From assembly GCF_024170005.1 (NCBI RefSeq), contig NZ_JALJXJ010000002.1:671222-735221 (forward strand): DNA of 64,000 bases, given 5' to 3'. Below the pieces are notes generated by a model that did no database searches, was not told the origin of the DNA, and saw only the letters and a program-made list of their open reading frames with translations. Below are positions 49,896 to 59,405 of this stretch, piece by piece. This stretch comes from Azospirillum lipoferum. GTDB taxonomy: Bacteria; Pseudomonadota; Alphaproteobacteria; Azospirillales; Azospirillaceae. Positions within the stretch are counted from its first letter, which is position 1, and every line of letters starts with the position of its first letter. The translations under genes and the position numbers were made by a program.

Positions 49896-52138
49896 CCGCC
49901 CCGGCGCTGGACGGGCTGCGGCCGGAGCGGAAGACCGGCGGCGCGCCGTCGCCCGCATCCCTGCCCCGCCCCTTGCCCCGCCGCATGATCCCGCTGGCCT
50001 TCCGGGCCGCCGGTCTTGGTCTGGTGGTGCTGGCGGTCGGGCTGGCGGTGGCGGTGCGGGGGTCGGACGCCTCAGACCCGCTGCTGACCTATGCCGTGGT
50101 GATGACGGCGGCCTGCGCCGCCGCGGTGTGGGGGCTGTGGCTGGCGGTCGACCGCTATCTGCTGCGCGCCGCCGAGACGCTGAGCCGCGAGGCCGGGCTG
50201 ATCGCCCACGGCAATGCGGAGGGGGCCGTCGGCGGCCGGGTGCCGCTGGCCCGCTATGGCGACCTGCTGCCCATCGCGCGCGCGGTGAACGAGCTGTCGG
50301 ACAAGCTGGCCCAGGTCCGCCGCGACATCGCCCGCACCGTCGCCGAGTCCACGTTCAAGGCCGAAGAACAGAAGACGCAGCTCGCCGCCGTGCTGCGCGA
50401 CCTGCATGAAGGCGTTCTGGTCTGCAACACCAAACATCAGATCCTGCTCTACAATCAGACCGCCCTCGATATCCTGCATTTGACGGGAGAGCTTGGGCTG
50501 GGCCGCTCGCTGCTGCATTTCGTGGTGGCGGAGCCGGTGACCCACACGCTGGAACGGCTGACTCTGCGGGTACGCGAAGGCCGGCACATCAACCACGAAC
50601 ACGGCACCACAGCCCAGTTCGTCGGTGCCACCACCGACGGCCGTATCCTGCTGGAAGGCCGGATGAGCGCCATCCTGCAAGACCCCGCTCCGGCCTCGGA
50701 CGAGCCTCCCGGTATCACCGGCCCAATTATCACCGGCTATGTGCTGACCCTGTCCGACGCCACCAGCGAACTGGCAGCGCTGGGCCAGCGCGATGCGCTG
50801 CTGCGCGAGGCGACGGAAGGGTTCCGCGCGCCCATCGCCAATCTGCGCGCGGCGGTGGAGACGCTGTACGACGCGCCCGACCTCGGCCCCGGCGACCGTG
50901 CGGCCTTCGAAAGCGCGATGCTGGACTCCTGCGACAGCCTGTCGCAACGGCTGGAGCGGGTTACCACCGCCTACCGCAACGTCGTCACCGGCAGCTGGCC
51001 GATGAGCGACATCCACTCCAACAACCTGATCACCCTCGTTGCCCACCGAATGGGGGCGGAGTCCGCCACCACGGTGACGCTGACCGGCCTGCCGCAATGG
51101 GTGCATGGCGACAGCCACAGCCTCGTCCTGCTGTTCGCCTATCTGATCCGGCGCGTGCAGGCGCTGACCGGCGCCACCGCCTTCGACCTTGAGGCAGCCG
51201 GGCCGCAGGACGGCGACCGCTGGGTCTATCTCGACCTCGTCTGGCAAGGGTCTGCGGTGCCAAGCGCCACGCTGGACGGCTGGCTGGACCAGACCCTGCC
51301 CGACGGGCTGGGCGGCCTCAGCGCCGGCGACGTGTTGCAGCACCACCGCAGCACCGCCTGGAGCGAGCCGCTGCCCACCGACACTGGTACCGGTCGCGCC
51401 CGGCTGCGCGTGCCGCTGCCGCCGGCGCAGTCTCCGCGCACCGCCCAGCCGCGGCCGAAGGCCGGCGCCCGGCCGGAATTCTTCGATTTCGGGCTGCTGC
51501 ACCAGCCGCTGGCGACCAGCGAGCTGGGCCGCACGCCGCTGGATCGGCTACATTACGTGGTGTTCGACACCGAGACCACCGGCCTGTCGCCCAGCACCGG
51601 TGACGAGATCATCCAGATCGCCGCGGTCCGTGTGGTGGGTGGGCGCATCCTGACCGGGGAGACCTTCAACACGCTGGTCGATCCCCGCAGGCCGATCCCG
51701 CCGGAATCGGTCCCCTTCCACGGCATCACCGACGGCATGGTGGCGGGCAGGCCGACCATCGACACCGTGCTGCCGCAGTTCCGCAGCTTCGTCTCCGGCG
51801 CGGTGCTTGTGGCACACAACGCCGCCTTCGACCTGAAATTCCTGAAAATGAAGGAACGGGCGGCGGGGGTGGCGTTCGACTGTCCGGTTCTGGACACCAT
51901 GCTCCTGTCGCGCATGCTGCTGGGCAATGACGGCGATCATACGCTGGACGGCATCGCCGAACGGCTGGGCATCGAGGTGGTCGACCGCCACACCGCGCTG
52001 GGCGACAGTCTGGTCACCGCCGCAGTCTTCCTGCGGATGATCGAGATGCTGCGCGAGCGCGACGTGCGGACGCTGGACGACGCCATCCGCGGCGCCAACA
52101 TCCTGGTCGAACTCGCCGCCCGGGAACGCGCCTTTTGA
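49892..52138 (+). CDS. Membrane sensor fused to a DEDDh 3'-5' exonuclease
   Basis: 748 residues. Two transmembrane helices (about 35-55 and 64-85), a HAMP-like helix (about 90-145), a PAS-like domain ([14 protein letters not shown] start near 165 to 285), a kinase-like helical pair (about 295-365) in which the phospho-His is absent ([16 protein letters not shown]), and a region like a weak ATPase domain. The C-terminal 190 residues are an epsilon-type exonuclease with a full catalytic set: D559 and E561 (FDTETTG), D647 (HNAAFD), H700 and D705 (HTALGDS). It would be a signal-controlled nuclease at the membrane. It is coupled to the receiver protein by a 4-bp overlap; the inactive relative is at 12317. 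Confidence 0.85.
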   Translation: MTAPALDGLRPERKTGGAPSPASLPRPLPRRMIPLAFRAAGLGLVVLAVGLAVAVRGSDASDPLLTYAVVMTAACAAAVWGLWLAVDRYLLRAAETLSREAGLIAHGNAEGAVGGRVPLARYGDLLPIARAVNELSDKLAQVRRDIARTVAESTFKAEEQKTQLAAVLRDLHEGVLVCNTKHQILLYNQTALDILHLTGELGLGRSLLHFVVAEPVTHTLERLTLRVREGRHINHEHGTTAQFVGATTDGRILLEGRMSAILQDPAPASDEPPGITGPIITGYVLTLSDATSELAALGQRDALLREATEGFRAPIANLRAAVETLYDAPDLGPGDRAAFESAMLDSCDSLSQRLERVTTAYRNVVTGSWPMSDIHSNNLITLVAHRMGAESATTVTLTGLPQWVHGDSHSLVLLFAYLIRRVQALTGATAFDLEAAGPQDGDRWVYLDLVWQGSAVPSATLDGWLDQTLPDGLGGLSAGDVLQHHRSTAWSEPLPTDTGTGRARLRVPLPPAQSPRTAQPRPKAGARPEFFDFGLLHQPLATSELGRTPLDRLHYVVFDTETTGLSPSTGDEIIQIAAVRVVGGRILTGETFNTLVDPRRPIPPESVPFHGITDGMVAGRPTIDTVLPQFRSFVSGAVLVAHNAAFDLKFLKMKERAAGVAFDCPVLDTMLLSRMLLGNDGDHTLDGIAERLGIEVVDRHTALGDSLVTAAVFLRMIEMLRERDVRTLDDAIRGANILVELAARERAF

Positions 52139-52347
52139 GCGGGCCGGATCACACGCCGGAACCCCGCCGGTACCGTGACCGGATGATCGGCCTGTTCCTG
52201 CTGGCCGCCGCCCTGTTCAATCCGCCGCTGCTCGGCCTGTTCGGGGTGGAGGGAACGATCCTGGGAATGCCGGCGCTCTATGGCTGGGTGTTCGGCCTGT
52301 GGGCGGCGGTGATCGCGCTGGCGGCGCTCGCCGGCCGCGCGCGCTAG
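52135..52347 (+). CDS. Small two-helix membrane protein before the symporter-kinase
   Basis: 70 residues from TTG 52135 (overlapping the preceding stop), or 54 from ATG 52183. Two hydrophobic helices: MIGLFLLAAALFNPPLLGLF and ALYGWVFGLWAAVIALAALA. Small proteins like this precede sodium:solute symporters in many operons and are thought to be accessory subunits. It ends 9 bp before the next gene. I cannot say which start is used. Confidence 0.65.
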   Translation: MSGPDHTPEPRRYRDRMIGLFLLAAALFNPPLLGLFGVEGTILGMPALYGWVFGLWAAVIALAALAGRAR

Positions 52348-52356
52348 GAGGACGGG

Positions 52357-55170
52357 ATGGAGGCCAGACTGGATTGGGCCACCGTCCTGATCGCCGCCCT
52401 ACTCTACCTCACCGCCCTGTTCGCCATTGCCCATTGGGCGGACCGGCGAGAAGCGGCGGAGCGCAGCGTCATCGCCTCCCCCACCGTCTTCGCCCTGTCG
52501 CTGGGGGTCTATTGCACGACCTGGACCTTCTACGGATCGGTCGGACGGGCGGCGACGCTGGGCATCGGCTTCCTGCCGGTCTATCTCGGCCCCACCCTGC
52601 TGATGCTGCTGGCGCCGCTGGTGCTGCGCAAGATTCTGCGGATCGCCAAGGCGCAGCGCATCACCTCCATCGCCGACTTCCTCGCCAGCCGCTATGGCCA
52701 CAGCCCGTTGCTGGGCGGGCTGGTGGCGCTGACCGCCACAGTCGGCGTAACGCCTTACATCGCCCTCCAGCTCAAGGCGGTCGCCGTCAGCTTCACCGCA
52801 CTGACCGGCGGTGGGCTGGGCACGACCACAGGCGCGTTTCTCGCCCCCTTCCTTGATCAGGGTTTCCTGATCGCCGCGGTGATGGCGCTGTTCGCCATCG
52901 TCTTCGGCGCCCGCCAGATCGACGCGGCGGAGCATCATCCGGGCATGGTCGCCGCCATCGCGCTGGAATCGCTGGTAAAGCTGGTCGCTTTCCTGGCGGT
53001 CGGCATCTTCGTGGTCTGGGGTCTGCATGGCGGGCTCGACAGCCTGTTCGCCACGGCCGCCAACCGCCCCGATCTCATCCGCCTGATGGGGAGCGAGCCG
53101 GCACTCGGCACCGCGGGATCGGGCGGCGGGCCATGGGGGGCCTGGGTCGCGACCACCATCCTGTCAGCCGCGGCGATGCTGTGCCTGCCGCGCCAGTTCC
53201 AAGTGATGGTGATCGAGTCGGTCGAGGAACGCCATCTGGACCGCGCGGTCTGGCTGTTCCCGCTCTATCTCCTGCTGATCAACCTGTTCGTGCTGCCGGT
53301 GGCGCTGTCGGGGCTACTGACTTTCGGCGGGGAGCTGGATCCCGACCTGTTCATGGTCGCCCTGCCCTTGAACGGTGGAGCCGGATGGCTGGCCCTGCTG
53401 GCCTTCCTGGGCGGGTTGTCGGCGGCGGCGGGGATGATCGTGGTCGAGTCGGTGGCACTGTCCACCATGCTGTGCAACGATCTCGTGGTGCCGATTCTGC
53501 TGCGTACCCGGCCGCAGGCGCTGGCGCGCTCTGCCGATCTGGCGCCGTTGCTGCTGGCGGTGCGGCGTGTCGCCATCGTGGCGATCCTGCTGTTCGGCTA
53601 CGGCTATTTCCGGCTGGCGGGGTCGGCCTACGCCCTGGTGTCGATCGGCCTGATCTCCTTCGCAGCGGTGGCGCAGTTCGCGCCGGCGCTGATCGGCGGC
53701 CTCTACTGGCGCAGGGGCACCCGCCGCGGCGCCATCGGCGGGGTGGCGGCAGGAACGCTGATTTGGGCCTACACCCTGCTGCTGCCCAGCTTCGCACGGT
53801 CGGGCTGGCTGCCGGCCAGCTTCATCGCCGACGGACCGTGGGGGATCGCTGCATTGCGGCCCTATGCGCTGTTCGGGCTGGAGAGCTGGGACACGCTGGC
53901 CCATGCGCTGTTCTGGACAGCGCTTGCCAACATCGGCGCCTATGTCGGCCTGTCACTGTTCGACCGGCAAGGGGCGGCGGAGCGGGCGCAGGCCGCCGCC
54001 TTCGTCGATGTCTTCCACTCGGCGCCGGACGCCACCGCACCACCGCGGGGGACACCGCCGGATTGGCGCAGCGCCGCCAGTGTCGGCGACCTTACCCGCA
54101 TGGTCGCCCGCTTCCTCGGCCCCCAGCGGGCCGAGCGGGCCTTCGCCGGTGCTGATCCGGACGAACCGGCAGGGCCGGAGCGGCTGCGGCTGGCCGAACG
54201 GCTGCTGGCCGGCGCCATCGGCGGAGCGTCCGCCCGCGTCGCCCTCGCCTCCTCCGTCTCGACGGGTGCGGTGGAGGCGGCGGAACTTCTGCGCATGCTG
54301 GACGAGACCAGCGACGTCATCGCCCATAGCCGCGAGTTGGAGCGCAAGACGGCGGAGTTGGAGCGCGCCACCGACGCCCTGCGCACCGCCAACGAACGGC
54401 TGACCGAACTGGACCGGCTGAAGGACGATTTCCTGTCCACCGTCACGCATGAGCTGCGCACACCGCTGACCTCGATCCGGGCGCTGAGCGAGATCCTCTA
54501 CGACGACCCCGATCTGGAGTCCGAGCAGCGGCAGGAGTTCCTGGCCGTCATCATCAAGGAAAGCGAGCGGCTGACCCGCCTGATCAACCAGGTGCTGGAC
54601 ATGGCGAAGATCGAGGCCGGCGCGTTGGACTGGCGCATCGAGACCATCGACGCCGGACGGGCTCTGGCCGAGGCGGTCGCCGCAACGGAGGCGCTGTTCC
54701 GGGAGCGGGGCATTGCCCTGTCCGTCGAAATCCCGGATCGGCTGCCCCCGGTGCGCGGCGACGTGGACCGGGTGATCCAGGTCGTCGTCAATCTGCTGTC
54801 CAACGCCGCCAAATTCACCCCGCCCGGCGGCCGGACCCGGCTGAAGGCCCATCTGGACGGCGATGCTCTGCGGGTGATGGTGGCCGACAGCGGCCCCGGC
54901 GTGGCGGCGAAGGACCGCGAACTGGTGTTCGACCGCTTCCGTCAGTCCGGCAGTGCGCTGACCGGCAAGCCGGCAGGTACCGGCCTGGGGTTGGCCATCG
55001 CCAAGCGGATCGTCGAGCATCTGGGCGGCCGGATCGGGGTGGAGGATGCACCAGCCGGCCCGCCCCCCGAGTCGGGCCGGGGTGCGGCCTTCTGGTTCAC
55101 CCTGCCGCTCGCGGATCGCGCTTTCGGCCATGACATGGAGGAGCAGCCAGCGCGGCATCGAGAGGATTGA
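52357..55170 (+). CDS. Sodium:solute symporter-histidine kinase fusion (CbrA-like)
   Basis: 937 residues. The first 500 or so residues form a SLC5-type transporter of about 13 helices, for example TWTFYGSVGRAATLGIGF near 50 and the later LLFGYGYFRLAGSAY. A soluble STAC-like linker domain follows (SVGDLTRMVARFLGPQRAERAF near 570). Then the kinase: H-box STVTHELRTPLTS, an N-box VVNLLSNAAKF, ADSGPGV and TGLGLAIAKRIVEHLGG. CbrA-type proteins couple uptake or sensing of a nutrient to signal output; the substrate here is unknown. No fused receiver; partners may be the receivers at 49497, 55437 and 58939. Confidence 0.93.
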   Translation: MEARLDWATVLIAALLYLTALFAIAHWADRREAAERSVIASPTVFALSLGVYCTTWTFYGSVGRAATLGIGFLPVYLGPTLLMLLAPLVLRKILRIAKAQRITSIADFLASRYGHSPLLGGLVALTATVGVTPYIALQLKAVAVSFTALTGGGLGTTTGAFLAPFLDQGFLIAAVMALFAIVFGARQIDAAEHHPGMVAAIALESLVKLVAFLAVGIFVVWGLHGGLDSLFATAANRPDLIRLMGSEPALGTAGSGGGPWGAWVATTILSAAAMLCLPRQFQVMVIESVEERHLDRAVWLFPLYLLLINLFVLPVALSGLLTFGGELDPDLFMVALPLNGGAGWLALLAFLGGLSAAAGMIVVESVALSTMLCNDLVVPILLRTRPQALARSADLAPLLLAVRRVAIVAILLFGYGYFRLAGSAYALVSIGLISFAAVAQFAPALIGGLYWRRGTRRGAIGGVAAGTLIWAYTLLLPSFARSGWLPASFIADGPWGIAALRPYALFGLESWDTLAHALFWTALANIGAYVGLSLFDRQGAAERAQAAAFVDVFHSAPDATAPPRGTPPDWRSAASVGDLTRMVARFLGPQRAERAFAGADPDEPAGPERLRLAERLLAGAIGGASARVALASSVSTGAVEAAELLRMLDETSDVIAHSRELERKTAELERATDALRTANERLTELDRLKDDFLSTVTHELRTPLTSIRALSEILYDDPDLESEQRQEFLAVIIKESERLTRLINQVLDMAKIEAGALDWRIETIDAGRALAEAVAATEALFRERGIALSVEIPDRLPPVRGDVDRVIQVVVNLLSNAAKFTPPGGRTRLKAHLDGDALRVMVADSGPGVAAKDRELVFDRFRQSGSALTGKPAGTGLGLAIAKRIVEHLGGRIGVEDAPAGPPPESGRGAAFWFTLPLADRAFGHDMEEQPARHRED

Positions 55171-55436
55171 TCAGACACTAATCATTTACAATCGGGTGGC
55201 CGTGCCGCAATCCCGTGATATCCTTCAACACCTACAGTCCACAGGGAACAGGGGATTTTCGCTTGCGGTCCGGCCCAGTCTTGCGCCCGTGGCGGCGTAC
55301 AACCGATGGGGTGCCATACGCCACAGCCCTTCCCGTTCGGAAGATGCACGCTTATTGTGGGGCCCACGGATCGGCGTGTGACCCGGTTCCGGCGGAACGG
55401 CCTGCTTGTCTTGCAGGTTGGCGGTAGGAAGGCGGG

Positions 55437-57140
55437 ATGGGCAAGATACTGGTTGTCGACGACGAACGGGATGTCCAAACGCTGATCATGCAGCGCTTCC
55501 GCCGTGCCGTCCGTACCGGCGAACTGGAGTTCCTGTTCGCCCATGACGGGCAGGAAGCGCTGGCGACGTTGCGCGCCCGGCCCGACATCGACATGGTGCT
55601 GAGCGACATCAACATGCCCGGCATGGATGGGCTCACCCTGCTGGACCATCTGCCGCAGGTGAATTCCGACATCCGTGCGGTCATGGTGTCGGCCTATGGC
55701 GATCTAGGCAACGTGCGCGCGGCAATGAACCGCGGCGCTTTCGACTTCATCATCAAGCCCATCGACTTCGCCGACCTGGAAGCCACCATCCACAAGACGC
55801 TGGAGGCTTGCCGCGCCGTGCGCCGCCTGCGCGACGCGCTTCAGGAAACCCGCACGGCGGAGGCGGCGTCACGCGCCCAGGCCGCCCGTATGCGCCGGGT
55901 CCTGGACGGCAGCCCGATCGGTGTCGCCATCATCACCGAAGCCGGCGACCTGCTTTATTGCAACCAGCGCTGCACCGACCTGTTCGGCGTGCCTGCTGAC
56001 ACCCTTCAGCAAAGCTGCGCCCCCACCCTGTTCCGCCATGTCCAGGAGCGGCGGCCGGAGCGGGCATCCGGGACCGACGCCTTATCGGCCTCCGACGAGA
56101 TCCATTACGTGCGCGAGGATGGGCGGACGGTTTGGATGGCAATGTCCGTCGACCGCACCAACTATGAAAACCAGCCGGTCTTCATCGTCTGGCTTTACGA
56201 CATCACCGAACGCAAGGAGCAGGCGGAGGCGTTGCGCCGTGCCAAGGATTCGGCCGAACAAGCATTGGCCGACCTGGAGCGCATGCAGTCCGACCTGATC
56301 CGGGCGGAGAAGATGGCGGTGATCGCCCAGATGATCGCCGCGGTCGCGCACGAGATCAACACCCCGGTCGGCATCGCGCTGACCGCCGCCACCCATCTGC
56401 AGACGGCGTCGGAGGCGATCATCATGACCTTCAACGGCGGCCAGCTGCGCAAGAGCGATTTCCAGGACTATGTCGGCACCGCCAGCGAGGTCTCCACCCT
56501 GCTGGTTGCCAACATCGAGCGCGCCGCCGCCCTGATTCAGAGCCTGAAGCTGGTGACGGAGGGCAAGGCCAGTTCGCCGCGCAGCCGCGTCGGCCTGCGC
56601 GACTACCTGTCGGACATCGTGCTGGCGGTGCAGGTTCAGCCGGCCGCCGCCGGGCACGAGCTTGTGCTGGAATGCCCGGACGGGCTGGCGCTCGACACCT
56701 ATCCCGGTGCCTTGACCGAGGTGCTGCTGGCTCTGCTGACCAACGCCTTCGCCCATGCCTTCGAGCCGGAGCCTTCCCCCACGGTCGCCATGGATGGTGT
56801 CGGCGCCGGTGCAATGGCCGATGGCAGAGTCGATGGTCGGGAAGAGGGACCGGATCACGGTTCGAACCGCCGGGGTCGGGTCATGGTGTCGGTCCGGCTG
56901 CTTGGCAATGAGCGGGTCGAGCTGTGCGTGTCCGACAACGGCCGCGGCATCCCTGCTGACATCCAGCCACGGCTCTTCCAGCCCTTCGCCACCACCCGGC
57001 GTGGATCGGGCAGCATGGGGTTGGGGCTCTACGCGGTCTTCAACCTCGTCACCGGCAAGCTGGGGGGCGAGATCGACATCGACAGTGCTCCCGGTGACGG
57101 CACGACCGTTATCCTGCGACTGCCGCTGGATGCCCCCTGA
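55437..57140 (+). CDS. Receiver-PAS-histidine kinase
   Basis: 567 residues, cytoplasmic. An N-terminal receiver (DD 8-9, phospho-acceptor D57 in VLSDINMPGMDGL, Lys in IIKPID), a PAS domain (about 140-265, LLYCNQRCTDLFG), a coiled coil, and a kinase with H-box AAVAHEINTPVG and an ATPase part ending GSMGLGLYAVFNLVTG. The HEINTPVG type has an insertion in the ATPase domain (about residues 440-480) of low complexity. As the receiver comes first, it may be phosphorylated by the symporter-kinase and then act on others. 266 bp separates it from the upstream gene, and no clear promoter was found. Confidence 0.93.
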   Translation: MGKILVVDDERDVQTLIMQRFRRAVRTGELEFLFAHDGQEALATLRARPDIDMVLSDINMPGMDGLTLLDHLPQVNSDIRAVMVSAYGDLGNVRAAMNRGAFDFIIKPIDFADLEATIHKTLEACRAVRRLRDALQETRTAEAASRAQAARMRRVLDGSPIGVAIITEAGDLLYCNQRCTDLFGVPADTLQQSCAPTLFRHVQERRPERASGTDALSASDEIHYVREDGRTVWMAMSVDRTNYENQPVFIVWLYDITERKEQAEALRRAKDSAEQALADLERMQSDLIRAEKMAVIAQMIAAVAHEINTPVGIALTAATHLQTASEAIIMTFNGGQLRKSDFQDYVGTASEVSTLLVANIERAAALIQSLKLVTEGKASSPRSRVGLRDYLSDIVLAVQVQPAAAGHELVLECPDGLALDTYPGALTEVLLALLTNAFAHAFEPEPSPTVAMDGVGAGAMADGRVDGREEGPDHGSNRRGRVMVSVRLLGNERVELCVSDNGRGIPADIQPRLFQPFATTRRGSGSMGLGLYAVFNLVTGKLGGEIDIDSAPGDGTTVILRLPLDAP

Positions 57141-57247
57141 AACGGCACCGGAGCGAATGCCGGCTGGCGACGATGCAAGCGTGATGAGACCAGTACGAGC
57201 GGAACGCGCGTGACGACCGGCTTGGACGACCCAAATGGACGATCGAG

Positions 57248-58942
57248 ATGGACGATTTCACCAACCTCAGGGTTTCGCCGCCCCAGTCCGTGCAGGAAGC
57301 CCTGGATCTCGGGCACGTCTATCATGACCAGCTCGTCGCTGCGATGCCGGGCCTGCTCGTCCACCGCGGCGATACCATCCTGCATTGCAGCGCCACCCTC
57401 GCCCGCCTGTTGGGTTACGAGACCACCGAAAGCGTCCAGGCATTGCCCAGTGCCATGGCTCTGGTGCCCGAGGATGACCAGCACACGGAAAAGGATGTCT
57501 ATGCGCGCTGCCTGAAGGGGCTGATCCGGTCACAGGTACGCCGGATCAAGCGCCACCGCGCGGACGGCAGCATCCAATGGTTCGACCAGTTGATGGAATC
57601 GGTGGACTGGGGCGGCCAGCCGGCGGTAATGGAAATGCTGACCCTGATGCGCCCCCTCGCCGCCAATGCCGAGCTGCCGCACCAGGAACAGCTGTTGCAG
57701 GCGGCGATCGACGCCATGCCCAACGGCGTTCTGATGCTGGATAGCGATTTGAACGTCGAAGGCGCCAACAGCGAATTCTACCGGCTGTGGGACTATCCGG
57801 TCGGCATGTTCCCTCCAGGCACGGCCGTCGGGTTGATCCTGACCTACAACCACAGCCGCGGCGATTACGGCGACGTTCCCTGTGAGGAAACGGTGGCGGC
57901 GCTGTGCAACCGCTTTCGGGTCAAGGGGATCTACAACTCCGAACGCCGGGTGCCGAACGGCCGCACGCTCGATATCCGGAACGCGCCGCGGGCGGACGGC
58001 GGCTATGTCATCACGCACCATGACATCACCGACCGCAAGCGCATTGAGGACGAGTTGCGGCAAGCCAAGGAACGTGCCGAGGCCATCCTGAAGGAACTGC
58101 GGGAAACCCAGCGGCAGCTGATCGTGCAGGAGAAGATGGCTGCGCTGGGACAGCTCACGGCCGGCATCGCCCACGAATTGAAGAACCCGCTGAACTTCGT
58201 CAATAACTTTGCCGAATTGTCGGGGGAACTGCTGGACGAGTTGCTGGAATTGCTGGAACCGCTGAACGACCATCTGGACGACGCCACGCGTGTCGACGTC
58301 AACGATCTGGCCGGCAGCCTGCAAGGCAACCTGCGCAAGATCGCCGACCACGGCCGACGCGCCGACAACATCGTCAAGAGCATGCTGGCCCATTCGCGTG
58401 GCGGGGGCGGCGAATGGCAGACCACCGATCTGAACGGCTTGGTCGAGGAGGCGCTGACTCTGTCTTACCATGCCTTCCGTGCCCAGGACCGCAGCTTCAA
58501 TGCGACGCTGGAGCGTCGACTCGACGCGGCGGTGGGGGAGGTGAAGCTGGTACCGCAGGACATCTCGCGCGTGCTGGTCAATCTGTTTACCAACAGCTTC
58601 TACGCCGTCCGCAAACGACAGTTGATCTGCGGCGACTCAACCTATAAACCGACACTGATGATCACAACCGAAACGAGAGAATCTTACGTCTCCGTAAGAA
58701 TTCGCGACAATGGTATCGGCATGTCTCCCGCAGTGATCGAGAAGCTTTTCACGCCGTTTTTCACCACAAAACCGACCGGGGAAGGAACCGGGTTAGGTCT
58801 TTCACTTAGCTACGACATCGTGGTACATCAACACAGGGGCCGTTTCGACGTATCCAGCATCGAAAACGAGCACGCCGAGTTTACGATCACGCTGCCACGA
58901 TCCGTGACGGCCATGTCGCTAGGGGAGCGCCGAAAGACATGA
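57248..58942 (+). CDS. PAS-domain histidine kinase
   Basis: 564 residues, no transmembrane helix. Two PAS domains (about 25-140 and 150-270; ILHCSATLARLLGYE, VLMLDSDLNVEGANSEFYRL), a coiled coil (ERAEAILKELRETQRQLI), and the kinase: H-box AGIAHELKNPLNFVNN, N-box VLVNLFTNSFYAVRK, RDNGIGM and GEGTGLGLSLSYD. From about base 58,620 to the end the DNA is less GC-rich and uses AT-ending codons, unlike the first two thirds. The gene overlaps the receiver gene by 4 bp, so the pair is coupled. Confidence 0.93.
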   Translation: MDDFTNLRVSPPQSVQEALDLGHVYHDQLVAAMPGLLVHRGDTILHCSATLARLLGYETTESVQALPSAMALVPEDDQHTEKDVYARCLKGLIRSQVRRIKRHRADGSIQWFDQLMESVDWGGQPAVMEMLTLMRPLAANAELPHQEQLLQAAIDAMPNGVLMLDSDLNVEGANSEFYRLWDYPVGMFPPGTAVGLILTYNHSRGDYGDVPCEETVAALCNRFRVKGIYNSERRVPNGRTLDIRNAPRADGGYVITHHDITDRKRIEDELRQAKERAEAILKELRETQRQLIVQEKMAALGQLTAGIAHELKNPLNFVNNFAELSGELLDELLELLEPLNDHLDDATRVDVNDLAGSLQGNLRKIADHGRRADNIVKSMLAHSRGGGGEWQTTDLNGLVEEALTLSYHAFRAQDRSFNATLERRLDAAVGEVKLVPQDISRVLVNLFTNSFYAVRKRQLICGDSTYKPTLMITTETRESYVSVRIRDNGIGMSPAVIEKLFTPFFTTKPTGEGTGLGLSLSYDIVVHQHRGRFDVSSIENEHAEFTITLPRSVTAMSLGERRKT

Positions 58943-59334
58943 CCCTGGGAATCCTCGTCGTCGATGACGAACCGGATATCGAGGATCTGTTCCGCCAGCG
59001 GTTTCGCGCAGAATTGCGCCGTGGCGAACTGGCACTTCACTTCGCCTCCTCTGGCGAGGAAGCGCTCAAGAGTTTGAGCTCCGGACTGCAACCGGAGGCT
59101 GTTCTTGTCCTTAGCGATATCAATATGCCGGGAATGAGCGGCCTCGATTTCCTGCAGCACCTTCGTGCGGAAGCTCCGCATGTGCCGGTCATCATGGTCA
59201 CCGCCTATGGCGACACCGAAAACCGCCGCCGCGCCCTGGACATCGGCGCGACCGAACTGGTGACCAAACCGGTTGATTTCGTCGCCCTGAAGAAGCTGGT
59301 CCAGAGCGTCATCGTCCAGAAGACGGCGGCTTAA
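58939..59334 (+). CDS. Single-domain response regulator (partner of the PAS kinase)
   Basis: 131 residues, receiver only. Acidic pair in ILVVDDEPD (D9, D10), phospho-acceptor D60 in VLVLSDINMPGMSGLDFL, Thr and Lys in MVTAYGD and LVTKPVDF. It is closely similar in layout to the receiver of the protein at 55437 (RQRFR...GEL near the start, SDINMPGM), suggesting both descend from one duplicated receiver. Coupled to the kinase by ATGA overlap. The first 200 bp share its neighbour's lower GC. Confidence 0.95.
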   Translation: MTLGILVVDDEPDIEDLFRQRFRAELRRGELALHFASSGEEALKSLSSGLQPEAVLVLSDINMPGMSGLDFLQHLRAEAPHVPVIMVTAYGDTENRRRALDIGATELVTKPVDFVALKKLVQSVIVQKTAA

Positions 59335-59338
59335 CGCT

Positions 59339-59384
59339 CTCTTCCGCCCTCGGCCGACCGAAGGTCTGTCCGATTGCGGAAGAG
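59339..59384. terminator. Hairpin between convergent signalling and sulfur-relay genes
   Basis: CTCTTCCGC (59339-59347) and GCGGAAGAG (59376-59384), 9-bp perfect arms with an inner CGACC/GGTC pairing. It sits between the receiver gene and the leftward MoeB-like gene, so it could end both; no T-run. Confidence 0.45.
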
Positions 59385-59405
59385 GGGATGTGCCACCGCT
59401 CTCGA

